Positions 40,828 to 43,880 of a stretch of DNA of 43,880 bases are shown here, one piece after another. The notes beneath the pieces are model-generated. The model searched no databases, had not been told where the DNA came from, and saw nothing but the letters and a program-made list of their open reading frames with translations. Source of the DNA: CAZGCA01 sp964524145 (lineage in GTDB: Bacteria > Hydrogenedentota > CAZGCA01). Within the stretch, counting starts at the first letter, position 1, and every line of letters starts with the position of its first letter. A program made the translations under genes and the position numbers. The stretch lies in NCBI GenBank assembly GCA_964524145.1, contig CAZGCA010000052.1, forward strand, positions 1-43,880. The letters are read 5' to 3'.

Positions 40828-41546
40828 CTTGGGCATCCTGCCCAAAGTCCTGATCCGTAGCTTGGGCATCTTGCCCAAGTTCCTTCTTCTTGGACGAGAC
40901 GTCCAAGCTACGATTCTGATTCTCGGACAAGACGTCCAAGCCGCGGTCCGTGTCAAAGCTACTCCCTACCCATCTCCAGTTTTCCAGACCCACGGCTACC
41001 GGGTTGTTGACCGTGTATTGAACATTGCGAACAAAGTCCGCCTCGTCGCGAATGATGTGGTCGTAGTACTCCTGCTGCCAGTACTCGCCTCGTCGTCCGA
41101 CAATGCGGTTTGCTTTCTTAGCAGTGTACGATTTCCAACTATGCAGAATATCCGGGAGAGAATGCTCGTCCAGAGGGCGGAACACCGCGTGTACGGTGCT
41201 TTGGCATAACGCACCACGCATACAAGTGATAACGGTCTCGATCGAAGTATCTTAACGCCCCGGCCACTAAGGCAGCGACGTCGTCTCTGGCCAGACTGCT
41301 CGACCCATGGCCCGCGTCGAGGTATCTTTCAACCCTTTCTGAATACAACCTGTGCAGTCGATCCTCTTCGGCGCGAGAAAGGGGCCGCTTCTCTGCTTTG
41401 GCACGCCGAACGATGGCGTCCCGCTCGTTGAGCCACGCCTTGAGCACGGATTGTGGCAGCGAGTCTGCCAGGCGGAAGGTGACGAAGTACGTTCCGCCTT
41501 CCCGTGTCCAGTGCGGCAGGAATGCACCCTGCCGTTTCTGTACCAT
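40811..41546 (-). pseudogene. REP-associated tyrosine transposase (RAYT), frameshifted
   Basis: A Y1_Tnp/IS200-like RAYT reading MVQKRQGAFLPHWTREGGTY, then FVTFRLADSLPQSVLKAWLNERDAIV, up to YHLYAWCVMPKH. The family then expects HVH (MPNHVHAVFRPL); here an extra C at about 41195 shifts the frame inside this HUH metal motif, and the text resumes in the other frame as VHAVFRPLDEHSLPDILHSWKSYTAKKANRI, then EYWQQEYYDHIIRDEADFVRNVQYTVNNPVAVGLENWRWVG. The Tyr nucleophile region (EYYDHIIRDE) is present. Asn to Lys in MPKH is also unusual. The gene ends by reading through the REP palindromes (LGQDAQATDQ) to a stop at 40811. It may be a true pseudogene or a one-base assembly error. REPs flank it on both sides, as expected for RAYT loci. 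Confidence 0.8.
40824..40944. repeat. REP cluster on the left side of the RAYT gene
   Basis: Four palindromes lie in series: GTAGCTTGGGCATCCTGCCC and GTAGCTTGGGCATCTTGCCC (each completed by AAG or AAA), then TTGGACGAGACGTCCAAGC and CGGACAAGACGTCCAAGC, which are inverted and sequence-related by their TTGG...CCAA stems. The conserved GTAG head is typical of REP sequences recognised by RAYT enzymes. They begin inside the stop codon of the upstream GH-like gene. Confidence 0.85.
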
Positions 41547-41790
41547 AGCTTGGGCATCTTGCCCAAGGGCCGCTTTCGTAGCTTGGGCATCTTGCCCAAG
41601 NNNNNNNNNNNNNNNNNNNNNNNNNNNNNNNNNNNNNNNNNNNNNNNNNNNNNNNNNNNNNNNNNNNNNNNNNNNNNNNNNNNNNNNNNNNNNNNNNNNN
41701 CGTAGCTTGGGCATCTTGCCCAAGGGCCTGATCCGTAGCTTGGGCATCTTGCCCAAGTTCCTTCTTCTTGGACGAGACGTCCAAGCTACG
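41547..41790. repeat. REP cluster on the right side of the RAYT gene, containing the gap
   Basis: Repeated units GTAGCTTGGGCATCTTGCCC plus AAG occur at about 41548 (ATAG variant), 41578, then after the gap at 41702 and 41733, with a TTGGACGAGACGTCCAAGC-type unit at about 41768-41787. The unit order at 41733-41790 copies that at 40855-40912. Copy number across the gap is unknown. Confidence 0.85.
41601..41700. other. Assembly gap (100 N)
   Basis: One hundred N bases stand for unknown sequence. Both edges are the same REP unit, so the assembly almost certainly broke on tandem repeats. The true length is unknown, since 100 is a conventional placeholder. Confidence 0.98.
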
Positions 41791-41808
41791 TTCGGAACCG
41801 GACATCAC

Positions 41809-43155
41809 CTACGTTCCGTGCAGGAGCAGGATGGTGTCGATATTCCGTTTGATGTACTTGCAGGAGTTGCTCTGTGTGGGGTCTTCGCCCTCGATGGTGC
41901 GTTTGGGGCACGCGCCGAGACAGATGGGCAGAAACTCGCATTCCCGGCATCCCTCGACATCGAACGGGTCGAAGCTCATCCATTTGAGCAGGTTCGGGTT
42001 CACAAGGTCCATCGGCTCCCTGACATTCCCCAGGCTTTCGCTCTCCTCGCTCACTGTCAAGCCGCACTTGTGGATTGCCCCGGACGGGTTGACGACCATC
42101 GTGTTGAGAGCGATAGCGCCGCAGTTGTACTTGACAGTAACGGGGAAATGGTACAGGATGTTCGTCTTGATAGGGATGCCGTATCCTGCACACGCCTTGC
42201 AGAAGTCGAGCGACAGGTCGAAAAAATCGTCAATGGTGCAGCAGTCCGGCACGACGCCCGCACAAGCTTCGGTGAGCTTGCTGACCGACGCCATGTACGG
42301 ATGAAACTTCTTGTCCTCGCCCAACCATCCTTTCTCATCGAATAGCCGCAGAAGGTCAAGAGACGCTCCGGCGTTTTTCTTGTCGGTATTGATGCGGACG
42401 GAGATGTTCATCTTGCCTATGACATTCGCAAGCCCGGACATTATGGCATCGAAACTGGACTCCTTCCCGCCCTTCAACGGTCTGCGCGCGTCGTGGACTT
42501 CTTTGGGCCCGTCCAACGTCACCTGCATGCGCTTCACCTTGTACCGCAGCAGGTTGTCAACGACCTCCTTAGTCAGGAGCGTCCCATTTGTGGTTATCCC
42601 CGCATTGTAGCGGAAACTGTGTTTCTCGCCGAGTTCGAGGAACCTCTGCGACAACTCCCATATGGTCGAGGCCGCGAGCAACGGTTCGCCTCCGTACCAG
42701 CTCACGTTGAACGACTTGATCCGTTCGCGCTTCGCCCGCTCTTCCACGAACGCGCAAACGGCTTCGATGGTATCCTTCGTCATGGACTCCTTGCGGGGCC
42801 GTTCGTAACAGTACGTGCACGCCAGGTTGCACGCGAGCGTCGGCAGGATGGTGAGTGCCAACGGGTCGTTGCAGCGGGAAACCTGGTACCGCACTTTGAG
42901 CAGAGCCAACTCGTCGACCGAACCGGGCACGATGAACCGCCCATCGACGAGCATCTTGTGGATGTCCTGGGTTTCAGCGTCGTCCGGGATGTGGCGACCC
43001 TCAATGGCAGCGGATATCACGCCCTGGGTCTTTTCAAAGAGCTCCGTGTCCAAACTGATCAGTGCAGTCGTCAGCCCGTTGAACATAAGGTACCGGTCCT
43101 CGTCCGGCACACGCACAAACCTGTTGTACCTCGATGTCTTCATAGGAGCATTCAT
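41809..43155 (-). CDS. Radical SAM/SPASM domain protein (peptide-maturase-like)
   Basis: A 448-residue radical SAM enzyme with a C-terminal SPASM domain. An N-terminal 90-residue region, SRYNRFVRVPDEDRYLMFNGLTTALISLD, looks like the leader-peptide-handling region of RiPP maturases. The radical cluster is CNLACTYCYE (Cys109, 113, 116), followed by SWYGGEPLLA. The SPASM cysteines are seen in YNCGAIALNTMVVNPSGAIHKCG and CRECEFLPICLGACP...SCKYI, the full seven-cysteine pattern of anSME/sactionine-type enzymes. ATG at 43155 is chosen: AGGTG lies upstream and it overlaps the stop of the AMP-ligase as ATGA. GTG 43161 is too near that site. The target could be a peptide or a formylglycine-type site in a sulfatase; no precursor gene is visible in the window. 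Confidence 0.88.
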   Translation of the reverse strand: MNAPMKTSRYNRFVRVPDEDRYLMFNGLTTALISLDTELFEKTQGVISAAIEGRHIPDDAETQDIHKMLVDGRFIVPGSVDELALLKVRYQVSRCNDPLALTILPTLACNLACTYCYERPRKESMTKDTIEAVCAFVEERAKRERIKSFNVSWYGGEPLLAASTIWELSQRFLELGEKHSFRYNAGITTNGTLLTKEVVDNLLRYKVKRMQVTLDGPKEVHDARRPLKGGKESSFDAIMSGLANVIGKMNISVRINTDKKNAGASLDLLRLFDEKGWLGEDKKFHPYMASVSKLTEACAGVVPDCCTIDDFFDLSLDFCKACAGYGIPIKTNILYHFPVTVKYNCGAIALNTMVVNPSGAIHKCGLTVSEESESLGNVREPMDLVNPNLLKWMSFDPFDVEGCRECEFLPICLGACPKRTIEGEDPTQSNSCKYIKRNIDTILLLHGT

Positions 43156-43880
43156 ACACACCTACCATGACGCGCAGCCTTTGCGCTATCCCATGTCTCT
43201 TCCGTGACGCCCTCTGCCCGAAGCTTGTTCTTCTGTACCTTTGCCCGTGAGCCTCTGGGAAAGCTGTCTTTGAACTGGATGTATCTCGGAACCATGTCGG
43301 GGTCCAGCCGTTCCTGACAGAACCCGAGCAGCGCTTCGGGTTCGAGCGATTTGCCCTCTTCGAGAATTACACAGAGCTTGATCTCGTCTTCCTGAGGTCC
43401 AGACGGAACACCGAAAGCAGCGCATTCCGCGACACTGTCGTGTTGAAAGACAACCGCTTCAATCGCCGATGCAAGTATCTGTTTGCCGTCTTTCCTAATC
43501 ACATCCAGCTTTCTATCGGCAAAATAGAAGTAGCCGTCATCGTCTTTGTACGCGAGGTCGTAACTGTGGCACCAGCCGCCGCGCATCTTTGCCGCCGATT
43601 GTTCCGGCATCTTGTAGTACTCGACGGTAATGGGTTCGCCCGACGTGCGCCGGTGAATAATCTCGCCCACCTCGTACGGTCCCACCTCGTTGCCGTCGTC
43701 GTCAACTATCTTGACCTCGAGGTCGGGACGAGGTTTCCCTATTGACCCGCCTTTGCCGTCCCGGTTTGTCGTAACGCCCCCGCCTTCGACCGAACCGTAG
43801 CCTTCAATCACTCGTACGTTGAACCGGTTCTCGAACGCGGCAACAACGCCTGGGGCTGTCGGCGCCATGATGCCGGTACA
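43152..43880 (-). CDS. AMP-dependent acyl-CoA synthetase/ligase, C-terminal part (cut by window edge)
   Basis: The last 242 residues of an adenylate-forming enzyme; the frame stays open to the end of the window, so the start lies outside. Visible are the RVIEGYGSVEGG box (motif A5, YGxxE), GEIIHRRTSGEPITVEYYKMPE, and GGWCHSYDLAYKDDDGYFYFADRKLDVIRKDGKQI, equivalent to the GWxxTGD hinge region but reading SYD where TGD is usual. The C-terminal lid ends AKVQKNKLRAEG, with the catalytic lysine position present. It activates a carboxylic acid as adenylate, then usually forms a CoA thioester; the acid is unknown. Its stop overlaps the radical SAM start (ATGA). Confidence 0.9.
   Translation of the reverse strand, partial: CTGIMAPTAPGVVAAFENRFNVRVIEGYGSVEGGGVTTNRDGKGGSIGKPRPDLEVKIVDDDGNEVGPYEVGEIIHRRTSGEPITVEYYKMPEQSAAKMRGGWCHSYDLAYKDDDGYFYFADRKLDVIRKDGKQILASAIEAVVFQHDSVAECAAFGVPSGPQEDEIKLCVILEEGKSLEPEALLGFCQERLDPDMVPRYIQFKDSFPRGSRAKVQKNKLRAEGVTEETWDSAKAARHGRCV

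Noticed and set aside
41398..42345. 315-residue plus frame running through the N gap
   Set aside because: It spans undetermined bases and REPs and lies antisense to the radical SAM gene.
1..43880. tRNA or rRNA genes
   Set aside because: I looked for tRNA-like cloverleaf landmarks and rRNA signature sequences by eye and found none; a tRNA covariance search would be decisive.

Overview
This is a high-GC, gene-dense bacterial window with no rRNA, tRNA or CRISPR that I can see. It also contains a 100-base run of N (41601-41700), so it comes from a draft or metagenome assembly. The gene content (a Tat-exported Gfo/Idh/MocA oxidoreductase, a DUF4838 protein and other very large secreted glycoside-hydrolase-like proteins, a secreted 12-loop EF-hand protein) and the many intergenic palindromic repeats suggest a Planctomycetota / Lentisphaerota / Hydrogenedentota type organism. 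That placement is inference; there is no marker gene here strong enough to fix the phylum by eye.

Layout. 1-8.0 kb is housekeeping: a PLP aminotransferase with a good promoter, rlmN (convergent and overlapping), a divergent YchF-like GTPase, an alanine/glycine:cation symporter coupled to a small membrane protein, a remnant of a sugar ABC permease, and the EF-hand protein. 8.0-14.7 kb (minus strand) holds a DUF362 ferredoxin-like protein, GT4 and GT2 glycosyltransferases, a PHP-like exported protein, a MoxR ATPase with its own promoter, and a methyltransferase.

14.8-19.3 kb is the most unusual part. An accessory island lies between two copies of the promoter and 5' end of manA. It carries an orphan MntA-type nucleotidyltransferase whose HepT partner appears broken, a translationally coupled candidate restriction endonuclease and DNA methyltransferase, and an unknown 189-aa protein bracketed by two decayed attC-like hairpins, which resemble integron cassettes. 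The intact manA restarts after the island and heads a nine-gene plus-strand operon (19.07-28.51 kb). In order this is manA, GT4, methyltransferase, radical SAM, argS, GT2, GT2, methyltransferase, methyltransferase. Most junctions overlap or are only a few bases long. It looks like a surface-glycan operon with arginyl-tRNA synthetase embedded in it.

28.5-40.8 kb contains secreted carbohydrate-active genes: a DUF4838 protein on the minus strand, then on the plus strand a galactose-binding/GH-like protein, a Gfo/Idh/MocA oxidoreductase, and two more large GH-like exported proteins. Together they suggest extracellular capture and oxidation or cleavage of a complex glycan. 40.8-41.8 kb is a REP cluster around a REP-associated tyrosine transposase that is frameshifted exactly at its HUH motif. 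The window ends with a radical SAM/SPASM enzyme translationally coupled to an AMP-dependent ligase that runs off the edge.

Five different palindromic repeat families are scattered through the intergenic spaces. One of them is a complex multi-stem module of about 200-275 bp present in three collinear copies.
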